Positions 1 to 9,136 are shown, counted from the first letter of the stretch. The stretch: DNA of 64,000 nt from Flavobacterium psychrophilum (GCA_945890865.1 CAMDDB010000005.1:62001-126000); one strand, 5' to 3'. Notes: a model not told the origin generated them from the sequence alone. Numbers and translations: made by a program.

Positions 1-1113
1 AGCTAAAAATAAAAAAGCCAATCCAAATTTAATAATTGTATTGGGCTCTATTTTTTTCTTTGCCATCCATATCCAAACTAAACCAACTAATGCTGCAAAT
101 CCAATTACAAATAGCGAGTTAGCAGAATTATTAACTCCATTTGGACTTAATGCAACACCCCCCACGGTATTGTTTAGATTATTGGCAGCAAATAAACTCA
201 ATGAACCGCCGCTTTGTTCAAAAAAGGCCCAAAAGAAAATGGAAAAAATAATGAATATAAGGGCAGCGATGAGTTTTTTATTTTCTGAACTCGAAAAGTT
301 CTTCATTTCATAGAATAGGTATACTATAGAAGCCGGTCCAATAAACATCATGAAATAATCGGTATATTTTGTATCGGCCACCATAATTATGATCACTGGA
401 ATTATTAATAAGGATCCCAAATAAGTGGCCATTTCTAATATTTTTCGTTTAGAAGTTAGCATTTCTTGTAAAGGGGAAAGACCAATGGTACTCAATGTTT
501 TTTGCGTTTGAGTAAACGTAAGCAAACTTATAATCATTACAAATGCTGCAAACCCAAAACCAACGTTCCATCTCAAGTGTTCTGGAACCAAGGATTGCCA
601 CATGGATCCTTCGGCAACGGCTATGCATACATAGCCGCCTATTAATGCTCCCAAATTTACGCCCATGTAGAAAAAGGAAAAACCGGCATCGCGTCGCGGG
701 TCGCCATCTTGATACAATTGCCCTACCATAGACGAAATATTGGGTTTGAAAAAGCCGGTGCCTACAATGGTAAAACTGATTCCAATAAAAAATAAATTCT
801 TTGGATCAATGGCTAGAATAATACTTCCTAGGATCATTAATATACCACCCCAAAACAACGATTTACGTAGGCCTAGAATTTTATCGGCAAACAATCCACC
901 AATAAAAGTAAAGGCATATACCCAGGCTTGGGTTGCCCCATATTGTAAGTTGGCCGTTTTTTCATCCATCGCTAAATGATTCACCATAAAAACGACTAGC
1001 ATGCCGCGCATTCCATAAAAACAGAAACGCTCCCACATTTCGCTGAAGAACAAATACCATAATTGTTTCGGGTATTTTCCTTTAAAATTCTGAATTTCTT
1101 GTAGTGTTTGCAT
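1..1113 (-). CDS. POT-family peptide:proton symporter, partial (C-terminus off the left edge)
   Basis: The frame opens at an ATG at 1113 and stays open to the window edge, giving 371 visible residues. Near the N-terminus it has the POT signature EMWERFCFYGMRG (ExxER followed by FxFY), then the FYMGVNLGA segment typical of proton-coupled oligopeptide transporters, and many hydrophobic helices. The family imports di- and tripeptides across the inner membrane with protons. It starts one base after the stop of the POT gene at 1115-2773, so the two are surely co-transcribed and perhaps translationally coupled. It is the third POT paralogue in a row downstream of a dipeptidyl peptidase. Family sure; substrate not. 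Confidence 0.93.
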   Translation of the reverse strand, partial: MQTLQEIQNFKGKYPKQLWYLFFSEMWERFCFYGMRGMLVVFMVNHLAMDEKTANLQYGATQAWVYAFTFIGGLFADKILGLRKSLFWGGILMILGSIILAIDPKNLFFIGISFTIVGTGFFKPNISSMVGQLYQDGDPRRDAGFSFFYMGVNLGALIGGYVCIAVAEGSMWQSLVPEHLRWNVGFGFAAFVMIISLLTFTQTQKTLSTIGLSPLQEMLTSKRKILEMATYLGSLLIIPVIIIMVADTKYTDYFMMFIGPASIVYLFYEMKNFSSSENKKLIAALIFIIFSIFFWAFFEQSGGSLSLFAANNLNNTVGGVALSPNGVNNSANSLFVIGFAALVGLVWIWMAKKKIEPNTIIKFGLAFLFLA

Positions 1114-1114
1114 C

Positions 1115-2773
1115 TTAATGTATTCCTTTTTCTTGCATTACTTTATTCAATTGTTTCAACAAAACAAACATCAATAGTGTAGCGAATAATAGCAACCCGA
1201 AGTTAATCCAAAAGAAGTCTTGTTTGTTATCGTAGGTGTCCCATAGACTGGCCAACACCCCGCTTAATTTATTGCCAATAGAGGTCGCCAAAAACCAGCC
1301 TCCCATCATTAAAGACGTAATGTTTGTGGGACTCAATTTGGAAACGACCGATAAGCCCATCGGGCTCAAGAATAACTCACCAATTGTGATGACGCCGTAG
1401 TTAGCTACTAACCACCATACACTTACTTTTTCGCTTCCATTGGCTCCCATATTCACGGCAGCAACCATCACTAAAACAGATAAAGCCGAAATGAGCAATC
1501 CGAAGGCAATTTTTGTAGGGGTTGAGGGTTCTTTTTTTCTACCGCGAAAAAAGGTAAAGAATGCCACTACTAAAGGCGTTAAAATAATCACCCAACCTGG
1601 ATTGATTGACTGACTTAAATTGGTGGCCCAAAGGGAAACGCTTGCACCTTCTTGGGGAAGTTTATCTTTTGCGACATTTCTAAAATATACCGGGTAATCC
1701 ACGGTTTTTTGAACTTCGCCGTTTACTTTTTGAATGCGAAAACTGGCGTCGTATATTTCAACCGTGTCTTTTTTATATTCGACTTCTTTGGCTAATTTTA
1801 ATCCGTTGAAAACGCTTTGAGTTGTCCCAGTAATTTCTCTATCCGTATAGCGATCTGCCCAAGTATTGAGTGCCGAACCGTTTAATTTAAATACGGCCCA
1901 AAATAAAATAACTACAGCAAAAATGGTTAACAACGCACCAATAGGTCTTTTGTCTTCAACTTTTGCTTTGAAATATAAACTGGCGTAAAAGAAGATCACG
2001 GGAATACAGGCAAAAATAAAAGCATCGGTACTATCCGAACCGAATATATAACCATTTGGATTGGCTTCCGAAGTGATTCCTTTTAACAACCATCCAATGA
2101 CACCAAAGAGTGCTGAGGGTAATAAAATGAAAAGTACAATTTTATAAAAAGGCATGTCGCCAGGCTGTACGCCTTTTTTCACGGTTTGTGTGCCATAGTG
2201 TTTCGTGCCTAGTAAGAAAACGATAACGCCAATAATCATTCCGATTCCGGCGGCCATAAAAGCATATTGCCAACCAAGTAAAATTTGCAAAGCGGCGCCA
2301 AAGAAATTGCAGATGAATGCCCCCACATTGATTCCCATGTAGAAAATATTGTAGCCCTCGTCCTTTTTTTCTTTGTATTTGTCTTCTGAATAGAAGTTTC
2401 CTAATAGGGTTGAGATATTGGGTTTAAAGAATCCATTTCCTACAATTACTAAGGTCATGGCAATATAAAGCATCGTGATATCATGAATGCCCATCATAAA
2501 ATAACCGGCTCCCATCATGATTCCACCAACAACAATAGATTTTTTATATCCCCAATAGCGATCAGCAATTAATCCGCCAATAAAAGGCGTTAAGAAAACC
2601 AAAGCAATAAAGGTTCCGTATAAATCGGAAGCTTCTTTTTCGCTCATGGCAAATCCGGCTTCTACATCTTTGAGATATAAGGTAAAAATTCCGATCATTA
2701 AATAGTATCCGAAACGCTCCCACATTTCAGATAAAAACAAATAAGGTAATGCTTTAGGATGACTTTTCCACAT
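1115..2773 (-). CDS. POT-family peptide:proton symporter (second of three)
   Basis: This 552-residue inner-membrane protein opens with the POT motif EMWERFGYYLMIGIF, here with the full ExxERFxYY proton/peptide-coupling signature, and has FYMGINVGAFICNFFG in the fourth-helix region. A long loop near residues 320-400 (Asp/Lys/Glu-rich, between membrane helices) matches the extra periplasmic insert seen in many Bacteroidota POT proteins. It should import di- and tripeptides. The start lies only about 20 bases beyond the terminator-like hairpin at 2794-2822, leaving no room for a private promoter, so it probably depends on read-through from the POT gene at 2848. It is one base upstream of the next POT gene. 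Confidence 0.95.
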   Translation of the reverse strand: MWKSHPKALPYLFLSEMWERFGYYLMIGIFTLYLKDVEAGFAMSEKEASDLYGTFIALVFLTPFIGGLIADRYWGYKKSIVVGGIMMGAGYFMMGIHDITMLYIAMTLVIVGNGFFKPNISTLLGNFYSEDKYKEKKDEGYNIFYMGINVGAFICNFFGAALQILLGWQYAFMAAGIGMIIGVIVFLLGTKHYGTQTVKKGVQPGDMPFYKIVLFILLPSALFGVIGWLLKGITSEANPNGYIFGSDSTDAFIFACIPVIFFYASLYFKAKVEDKRPIGALLTIFAVVILFWAVFKLNGSALNTWADRYTDREITGTTQSVFNGLKLAKEVEYKKDTVEIYDASFRIQKVNGEVQKTVDYPVYFRNVAKDKLPQEGASVSLWATNLSQSINPGWVIILTPLVVAFFTFFRGRKKEPSTPTKIAFGLLISALSVLVMVAAVNMGANGSEKVSVWWLVANYGVITIGELFLSPMGLSVVSKLSPTNITSLMMGGWFLATSIGNKLSGVLASLWDTYDNKQDFFWINFGLLLFATLLMFVLLKQLNKVMQEKGIH

Positions 2774-2793
2774 AATGTATTGTATTAAAAAAA

Positions 2794-2822
2794 CAAACCT
2801 ACAAGGGTTTCTTGTAGGTTTG
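2794..2822 (-). terminator. Terminator-like hairpin between two POT genes
   Basis: A perfect 12-bp stem (CAAACCTACAAG / CTTGTAGGTTTG) with a 5-base loop is followed on the minus strand by a run of seven T. It sits after the stop of the 2848-4524 gene and about 20 bases before the start of the next co-directional gene, so it probably lowers rather than ends transcription of the downstream transporters. Confidence 0.8.
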
Positions 2823-2847
2823 AAAGATAAAAAATATTTTTAAAAAA

Positions 2848-4524
2848 TTATCGAACTCCGTGCATCATTTTCTTTAAAAAAGGAGTTAATGCGAATAATA
2901 TTATTGATGCTAAACCTGTTAGCACAACAAAAACCATAAAGAATTCAAATAAATTATGAATTTCGAATCCTACAAAAACGGGATTTGTTGGGTTTATTTG
3001 ATTGTCTGCAAGTATTTTTAATTGTTCGGCAGTTGGTGTTATCGTTTTATTTAAAACACCTTGTAAATCGATTCCCATCTCTTTTGCTTTGTTGAATTTT
3101 TCACCAGTAGCGGGTAAAATTGAACCTAAAGTTCCTGCTAACGCATACCCTGCAGCGTTTGATAAGAAAAATACACCATATAACAATGATGAAAAACGTT
3201 TAGGAGACAACTTGCCAACTAAAGATAATCCAATAGGTGATAAACATAGTTCGGCAGCAGTTTGAATTAAGTAAAGAAGAATTAACCATTTAATAGCAAG
3301 TAAACCATTATTTCCTAGGTCTTTTACATTGTGTGCAATAATAAAATAACTGATGGCTATTAAAGCTAAACCAAAAGCTTGTTTCATTGGAGAAATAGGT
3401 TCTCTGTCTTTACTTCTTAAGTAATCCCAAAGCATGCTAAAAGGAACCGCAAAAGCAACTACAAATAATCCATTAAAAATTTGCACCATAGATGGAGGCA
3501 TGTTCCATCCAAAGAAATTTCTATCACATTGATTATCTGCAATAAATGTAAGTGAAGATCCTGCTTGTTCAAAAGCAGCCCAGAAAAATATTACAAAAAA
3601 GGCAACTATATAAATTACTAAAATTCGGTCTCTTTCAACTTTAGTTAATGAAGAATCAGAAATAATTAATCCTGCTAAAGCTAATCCACTTGCATAAATT
3701 AAAGAATAAATATAGTTTTGGTCGAAACCAAAGTGGAATAAAAATCCTAAACCAATAAATCCAACAACAGCAGAAACTAATGCTGTTTGAGAAAAAACTG
3801 CTTTTTGCGATTCACCTTCTTCAAAATCTGAAGCATCTTGTGTCGATGGCAAACCGCCAATAGGTCTTCCTTCAGGGGTAACAACGTATTTATTTTTAAG
3901 AAAATAGAAAACAGCTGTACCTATAAGCATTGCAATGGCTGCGGCTAAAAATCCCCATTTAAAAGCATGTATATCTCTAAGCCCCCCAGCATCTTTAACA
4001 TCTCCAACAATTGGACAAATTAATTGACCCAAAAAGGCTCCTAAATTAATCCCCATGTAGAAAATGGTAAATGCAGTATCTAATTTAGACTTTTCTTGTT
4101 TGGGATATAAACTTCCCACCATAGAAGATATATTTGGTTTAAAAAAGCCATTCCCAAAAATTATTATTCCTAAAGCAGACCACAATAATGTATTCGCTAA
4201 ACTTAAGTTTGAGCCGAAAACACTTGCACTAAAAAACAATAAAAACTGACCTATTGCCATCATTATTCCTCCAAGCATTATGCAATTTCTATTTCCGAAA
4301 AATCTATCGGCAATAAAACCACCTAACATTGGAGTTAAATAACAAAGCCCTAAAAAACCACCATATATAATTGATGCTTCTGCTTCATTCATCAGTAAGG
4401 CATTTACCATGAATAATGTTAAGATTGCTCTCATTCCATAGAAATTGAAACGCTCCCACATTTCGGTTCCAAATAATACCCATAGGCCTTTTGGATGACT
4501 TTGTTTTGCTGCTACTTCGCTCAT
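2848..4524 (-). CDS. POT-family peptide:proton symporter (first of three)
   Basis: This 558-residue multi-helix protein carries the POT signature EMWERFNFYGMRA near residue 22 and FYMGINLGAFLGQ in the fourth-helix region. The first tyrosine of the usual YY pair is phenylalanine, as in the gene at 1-1113 but unlike the middle copy. It should import di- and tripeptides across the inner membrane. It lies 26 bases downstream of the dipeptidyl peptidase gene, consistent with an operon in which the peptidase feeds the transporter. A hairpin at 2794-2822 separates it from the other two copies. Confidence 0.95.
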   Translation of the reverse strand: MSEVAAKQSHPKGLWVLFGTEMWERFNFYGMRAILTLFMVNALLMNEAEASIIYGGFLGLCYLTPMLGGFIADRFFGNRNCIMLGGIMMAIGQFLLFFSASVFGSNLSLANTLLWSALGIIIFGNGFFKPNISSMVGSLYPKQEKSKLDTAFTIFYMGINLGAFLGQLICPIVGDVKDAGGLRDIHAFKWGFLAAAIAMLIGTAVFYFLKNKYVVTPEGRPIGGLPSTQDASDFEEGESQKAVFSQTALVSAVVGFIGLGFLFHFGFDQNYIYSLIYASGLALAGLIISDSSLTKVERDRILVIYIVAFFVIFFWAAFEQAGSSLTFIADNQCDRNFFGWNMPPSMVQIFNGLFVVAFAVPFSMLWDYLRSKDREPISPMKQAFGLALIAISYFIIAHNVKDLGNNGLLAIKWLILLYLIQTAAELCLSPIGLSLVGKLSPKRFSSLLYGVFFLSNAAGYALAGTLGSILPATGEKFNKAKEMGIDLQGVLNKTITPTAEQLKILADNQINPTNPVFVGFEIHNLFEFFMVFVVLTGLASIILFALTPFLKKMMHGVR

Positions 4525-4550
4525 AAAAATTAGTTTTAGTTATTGGTTGG

Positions 4551-6722
4551 TTATAATTTTTCTTTAATAAAATTCGTCATTTTAGTATACAATTGTAAAC
4601 GTGTTTTTCCACCGTAAATGCCGTGGTTTTTGTCGGGATAAATAGCCCAATCAAATTGTTTGTTTGCCTGTACTAATGCTTCCACCATTTTCATAGTATT
4701 TTGAACATGCACGTTGTCATCGGCTGTTCCATGCACTAATAAAAAGTTCCCTTTTAATTTACTCACGTGATTGATAGGTGAGTTGTTGTCGTAACCACTA
4801 GCGTTTTCTTGTGGTGTTTGCATGTAACGTTCGGTGTAAATACTGTCGTAATATCTCCAAGAAGTAACCGGAGCTACAGCAATAGCCATTTTGAATACAT
4901 CAGCACCTTGGAACAAACAGTTAGACGACATAAATCCACCGTAACTCCATCCAAAGATTCCAATTCTTGCGGCGTCAACATAATTATATTTTCCGAATAC
5001 TTTTGCGGCATCAATTTGATCTTCTACTTCATATTTTCCGAGTTCTTTTTGGGTACATTTTTTGAACGCAGCTCCTTTAAATCCTGTCCCTCTTCCGTCT
5101 ACACAGGCTACTATATAACCTTGTTGTGCCAACATCATGAACCAATAATCATCGGCGCCATTCCAGTCGTTATTTACTTGTTGTGATCCAGGTCCCGAGT
5201 ATTGATACATGAACAAAGGATATTTTTTAGTGGCATCAAAGTTTTTTGGTTTTAACATCCAAGCATTTAATTGGTGTCCTTTTTCGGTAGTCACAACAAA
5301 AAATTCTTTTGGCGCTACGTCATATTTTGCTAATTTTTGTTCTACCCCTTCATTGGAAACGATGGTTTTTATTGGCGCACCTGTTTTAGACAGGTTAAGA
5401 GTGTAGGTTGGTGCAACCGTTGCACTTGAATAAGTATTGATGAAATATTGAAAATTCGGACTAAATGTAGCGTTATTCGTTCCGGTTTTGACCGTCAATC
5501 GTACTTTTGATTTTCCGTCAATCTTAACTGTATAAACATCTCTGTTGATGGAACCGTTTTCTACAGATTGGTAATAAATCATACCAGATTTTTCATCAAA
5601 ACCATAGTAATTTGTTACTTCCCAAGTTCCTTTGGTAATTTGTTTTTTCAATTTTCCGGTTTTGTCATAATGGTAAATATGATTGAATCCGTCTTTTTCT
5701 GAAGTCCAAATAAAGCTGTTGTCTTTTAAGAATGTTAAATTATCGGTAACATCGATGTAAGCCGTATCTTTTTCGTTCAATATAATTTTGGAAGTATTGT
5801 CAGCTGCATCCACAAAATGAAGGTCCAAATTATTTTGGTGACGATTTAGTACTTGTACACTTAATAGATTTGCATCGTTTGTCCATTTGATTCTAGGAAT
5901 GTAGAAGTCTTGATAGTTTCCTAGATTAACAGGTTTTGAATCGCCAGAAGTAACATTATATAGGTGTAAAGAAACTATAGCATTTTTTTCGCCTGCTTTT
6001 GGGTATTTGAATACCGATTGTGTTGGATAAAGATCTTGTGTGTATAGGTCCATTGAAAATTCTGGCACTTGTGTTTCGTCAAAGCGAATGAACGCAATTT
6101 TTGTTCCGTCTGCATTCCAGTCATAGGCTTTTACAAATGCAAACTCTTCTTCATATACCCAATCGGTTATTCCATTAATAATGGCATTTTTCTCTCCATC
6201 ATTGGTAATTTGGGTTTCTTGATTTGAAACTAAATCTACCACAAATAAATTGTTCTCAAAGGCATAGGCAATTTTAGTTCCATCGGGAGAAAAGCTAGGT
6301 TCTTGAATTGCTTTCTCTGTAAATTTTGAGATTTTTTTAGAAGCAATATCATATATAAAAAAATTGGCCGTAAAAGAGTGTCTAAAAATAGGATTAGAGT
6401 TTGTAGCCAGAAGTATTTTTTGCTCTTTTGAATCAAAAGTATAATTATCAATAGATTTGAGTTCGGGATGATTTTTGGTGTCTAAAAGGGGACTCACTTT
6501 TTCTAATGTGGCAAAATCATACAAGTCAATCTGAAAACTTCTTGTGGTTCTGTCAAAATTTAACACCGAATACTGGTTTGTGTTCTTCATGGCGTTTAAT
6601 TCGTCCATTCCTTTGGTACGAAAAGCGCCACCCCAAATTTCATCTAGGGTAATTTTTTGTTGCGCAACAACTGATACTGAGCTTGCTAACCATAAAAGCA
6701 GCACAAATGTTATTTTTCTCAT
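4551..6722 (-). CDS. S9B-family dipeptidyl peptidase IV, secreted
   Basis: The enzyme removes N-terminal X-Pro or X-Ala dipeptides from peptides. From the ATG at 6722 it is 723 residues with a clear signal peptide (MRKITFVLLLWLASSVSVVAQQ); an upstream in-frame ATG at 6815 would spoil this and is rejected. The beta-propeller carries DWVYEEE (187-193), the Glu motif that binds the substrate amino terminus in DPP IV. The alpha/beta-hydrolase domain has GWSYGG with Ser593, Asp668 in HGTADDN and His700 in KNHG. It acts in the periplasm or at the cell surface. Three peptide transporters follow on the same strand, so the operon looks built to make and import dipeptides. Confidence 0.95.
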   Translation of the reverse strand: MRKITFVLLLWLASSVSVVAQQKITLDEIWGGAFRTKGMDELNAMKNTNQYSVLNFDRTTRSFQIDLYDFATLEKVSPLLDTKNHPELKSIDNYTFDSKEQKILLATNSNPIFRHSFTANFFIYDIASKKISKFTEKAIQEPSFSPDGTKIAYAFENNLFVVDLVSNQETQITNDGEKNAIINGITDWVYEEEFAFVKAYDWNADGTKIAFIRFDETQVPEFSMDLYTQDLYPTQSVFKYPKAGEKNAIVSLHLYNVTSGDSKPVNLGNYQDFYIPRIKWTNDANLLSVQVLNRHQNNLDLHFVDAADNTSKIILNEKDTAYIDVTDNLTFLKDNSFIWTSEKDGFNHIYHYDKTGKLKKQITKGTWEVTNYYGFDEKSGMIYYQSVENGSINRDVYTVKIDGKSKVRLTVKTGTNNATFSPNFQYFINTYSSATVAPTYTLNLSKTGAPIKTIVSNEGVEQKLAKYDVAPKEFFVVTTEKGHQLNAWMLKPKNFDATKKYPLFMYQYSGPGSQQVNNDWNGADDYWFMMLAQQGYIVACVDGRGTGFKGAAFKKCTQKELGKYEVEDQIDAAKVFGKYNYVDAARIGIFGWSYGGFMSSNCLFQGADVFKMAIAVAPVTSWRYYDSIYTERYMQTPQENASGYDNNSPINHVSKLKGNFLLVHGTADDNVHVQNTMKMVEALVQANKQFDWAIYPDKNHGIYGGKTRLQLYTKMTNFIKEKL

Positions 6723-6812
6723 ATATTTTACTCTTAAAAACAGTTCAATTTTAGTGAAAATATATGAAATAACAATAATTTCAAGACAATTTATTAAAAA
6801 TCGCCTTCCCAT

Positions 6813-6820
6813 CAAATTTA
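6813..6820 (-). promoter_or_regulatory. Putative -7 box for the DPP IV/POT operon
   Basis: The minus strand reads TAAATTTG, matching TAnnTTTG. Transcription would begin near 6806, leaving a leader of about 85 bases before the chosen start at 6722. No good -33 element was seen. Confidence 0.55.
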
Positions 6821-6821
6821 T

Positions 6822-6829
6822 TATCTTTG
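6822..6829 (+). promoter_or_regulatory. Putative -7 box for HMG-CoA reductase
   Basis: TATCTTTG matches TAnnTTTG and lies one base from the oppositely directed box at 6813-6820. It overlaps an in-frame ATG at 6827, which would therefore lie upstream of the transcript; this supports the start at 6851. Confidence 0.6.
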
Positions 6830-6850
6830 TCTTTTATTAATAATAAAAAT

Positions 6851-8167
6851 ATGCAACAAAACGTAAAAGGGTTTTCAAAACTTTCAAAAGAAGAAAAAAT
6901 AAATTGGATTACTACTACTTATTTTTCAAATCCAAAAGAGGCTAAAGAGATCTTGCTGAATTACTGGAATTCTAACGAAAGTTTGCAAAAATTGCACGAT
7001 GAGTTCATTGAAAACACGCTTACTAATTTTTATTTGCCCTATGGTGTTGCGCCCAATTTTATTATCAATGGGAAAAGCTATACGATTCCTATGGCCATTG
7101 AAGAAAGTTCGGTGGTTGCAGCCGCTTCTAAAGCTGCTAAATTTTGGGGCGAACGTGGCGGTTTTAAAACTACCATTATCAATACCGAAAAAATAGGTCA
7201 AGTGCATTTCCTTTTTAACGGGTCTGCCGAAAAATTAATTGCTTTTTTCAATCAAATTAAGCCTCAATTTTTTATAGATACTGCCGAAGTTACCAAGAAT
7301 ATGCAAAAGCGTGGGGGTGGAATTTTAGACATTGAATTGCGCAATAAAACGGCTGAAATTGCAAATTATTTTCAACTGCATGCTACCTTTAATACGAAAG
7401 ATAGCATGGGTGCTAATTTTATCAATACCTGTTTAGAACAATTTGCTAAAACACTTGAAACACAAGCTAATGATTTTGACGGATTTTCTTCAGAAGAAAA
7501 AAACGTGCAAATTATCATGAGTATTTTGAGTAATTATGTACCCAATTGTTTAGTTCGTGCCGAAGTATCTTGTCCGATGGAGCAACTATCCGAATCTGAA
7601 GCCATTGATGCTCATGAATTTGCTCAAAAATTTGCAACCGCTGTAAAAATAGCAGAAATTGAACCTTATCGTGCAGTAACCCACAACAAAGGCATCATGA
7701 ATGGTATTGACGCGGTAGTTTTAGCAACCGGAAATGATTTCAGAGCGGTTGAAGCAGGTATACATGCTTATGCAAGCAAATCGGGCCACTATTCAAGTTT
7801 ATCACACGTTAAAATTGAAAATGGCATTTTTACCTTTTGGTTGGAAGTACCGTTGGCTTTAGGAACGGTAGGGGGGCTCACTTCATTACATCCCTTGGTG
7901 AAATTTTCAATGGAATTATTGGGCAACCCTTCAGCCGAAGAATTAATGCAAATTGTGGCGGCCGCAGGTTTATCACAAAATTTCGCCGCTTTACGTTCCT
8001 TAACAACAACAGGAATTCAACAAGGGCATATGAAAATGCACTTGATGAATATTTTAAATCAGTACCAAGCAACCAAAGAAGAAAAACAACAGGTGTTAGA
8101 TTATTTTAAAGAAACAACGATTTCTCACAGTTTAGTGGTAGATTATTTAGAAAAAATCAGAAAGTAA
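6851..8167 (+). CDS. Hydroxymethylglutaryl-CoA reductase, class II
   Basis: The enzyme interconverts HMG-CoA and mevalonate. The 438-residue chain has the class II landmarks: PMAIEESSVVAAA (near 80-92, catalytic Glu), DSMGANFIN, HNKGIMNGIDAVVLATG (catalytic Lys280 and the Asp a few residues on), ALGTVGGLT, and a C-terminal ISHSLVVDYL with His426. Length fits the bacterial soluble class II enzyme with no membrane anchor. Databases often call this class degradative, but mevalonate kinase and diphosphomevalonate decarboxylase genes in the same window argue for a biosynthetic role. The start was chosen because an upstream ATG at 6827 sits inside the promoter box. The stop overlaps the next start (TAATG). 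Confidence 0.95.
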   Translation: MQQNVKGFSKLSKEEKINWITTTYFSNPKEAKEILLNYWNSNESLQKLHDEFIENTLTNFYLPYGVAPNFIINGKSYTIPMAIEESSVVAAASKAAKFWGERGGFKTTIINTEKIGQVHFLFNGSAEKLIAFFNQIKPQFFIDTAEVTKNMQKRGGGILDIELRNKTAEIANYFQLHATFNTKDSMGANFINTCLEQFAKTLETQANDFDGFSSEEKNVQIIMSILSNYVPNCLVRAEVSCPMEQLSESEAIDAHEFAQKFATAVKIAEIEPYRAVTHNKGIMNGIDAVVLATGNDFRAVEAGIHAYASKSGHYSSLSHVKIENGIFTFWLEVPLALGTVGGLTSLHPLVKFSMELLGNPSAEELMQIVAAAGLSQNFAALRSLTTTGIQQGHMKMHLMNILNQYQATKEEKQQVLDYFKETTISHSLVVDYLEKIRK

Positions 8168-9084
8168 TGGCATTGCAAACCTATTATAGTCACGGTAAAT
8201 TATTACTCACAGGCGAATATGTAGTTTTAGACGGAGCCGAAGCCTTAGCAGTTCCCACCCGTTTTGGTCAAAATATTGTGGTCAAAGAAGTGAAAACAAA
8301 AGACTTGAAATGGACCAGTTTTGATGCAAATGAGCGTATATGGTTTACAGATTGTATTACTATCGATGAGGTTAAAAACAAATTGCTCTCAGACCAAAAT
8401 AGTTTAGTTAAAAACACGTTGATTGAAATCTTATTTCAGGCCAATATTCAAAATCCAAAAGTATTTGAAACCGGAGGGTATGAAATTGAAACCCATTTAA
8501 CATTTCCCAGAAATTGGGGTTTAGGAACCTCATCAACTCTTATTAATAACATTGCACAATGGTTTCAAATTGATGCTTTTGAGTTATTGAGAAATAGCTT
8601 TGGTGGCAGTGGATATGATATAGCTTGTGCCCAAACCAATCGCCCAATCGTATTTAAATTGATTGAAGAACAGCCAAAATTTGAGGAAGTGTCTTTTAAT
8701 CCATCGTTCAAAGAGCACATTTATTTTGTTTATCTCAATCAGAAGCAAAGCAGTAAATTGGCCATTGCAAATTATTTGACACAACGTCATAAAAGCCCGG
8801 CTATAATTTCTAAAATAAATAAAATTACCCACCAAATAATTACCTGTAATACGCTGACCGAATTTGCTCAGTTGATGGAATATCATGAAATTTTGATGAG
8901 TGAGGTTTTAGAAACCACTACCATAAAAGAACGCTTTTTTTATGATTTTAAAGGTGTTGTCAAAAGTTTAGGCGCATGGGGAGGTGACTTTGTCATGGTT
9001 ATTTCTCCTGAAAATCCGGAGCAATATTTTAAGGATAAAGGCTTTGATGTGCTATTACACTATGATGAGCTCATTCTTCACTAA
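8167..9084 (+). CDS. GYDIA-family GHMP kinase
   Basis: This 305-residue cytoplasmic protein belongs to the GHMP small-molecule kinase superfamily. It has an N-terminal SHGKLLLTGEYVVLDGAEAL segment like mevalonate and phosphomevalonate kinases, the ATP-binding loop WGLGTSSTL near residue 120, the family-defining GSGYDIACAQT near 150, and a C-terminal SLGAWGGDFVM glycine motif. Its ATG overlaps the stop of HMG-CoA reductase by one base, which implies tight co-expression. The exact substrate is not proven. Since the window also has a separate mevalonate kinase and a decarboxylase, phosphomevalonate is the most likely substrate (inference). Confidence 0.9.
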   Translation: MALQTYYSHGKLLLTGEYVVLDGAEALAVPTRFGQNIVVKEVKTKDLKWTSFDANERIWFTDCITIDEVKNKLLSDQNSLVKNTLIEILFQANIQNPKVFETGGYEIETHLTFPRNWGLGTSSTLINNIAQWFQIDAFELLRNSFGGSGYDIACAQTNRPIVFKLIEEQPKFEEVSFNPSFKEHIYFVYLNQKQSSKLAIANYLTQRHKSPAIISKINKITHQIITCNTLTEFAQLMEYHEILMSEVLETTTIKERFFYDFKGVVKSLGAWGGDFVMVISPENPEQYFKDKGFDVLLHYDELILH

Positions 9085-9128
9085 TGGGTAATAACCTCTT
9101 AAAAAAACGAAATTCAATTTATTATTTT

Positions 9129-9136
9129 TATATTTG
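9129..9136 (+). promoter_or_regulatory. Putative -7 box for the 9162 gene
   Basis: TATATTTG matches the Bacteroidota TAnnTTTG element and lies 25 bases before the ATG at 9162. It probably drives the T9SS gene set at 9162-12596. Confidence 0.6.

Noticed and set aside
41..979. Three plus-strand open frames (41-313, 543-731, 740-979)
   Set aside because: They are antisense to the POT transporter on the minus strand, which is open over the whole stretch and has clear family motifs.
6723..6815. Upstream start for the DPP IV gene
   Set aside because: The extra 31 residues would destroy the clean signal peptide that starts at 6722.
6851..8167. Catabolic (mevalonate-degrading) role for HMG-CoA reductase
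   Set aside because: Class II enzymes are often labelled degradative, but mevalonate kinase and diphosphomevalonate decarboxylase genes are present and no mevalonate-degradation gene is seen.
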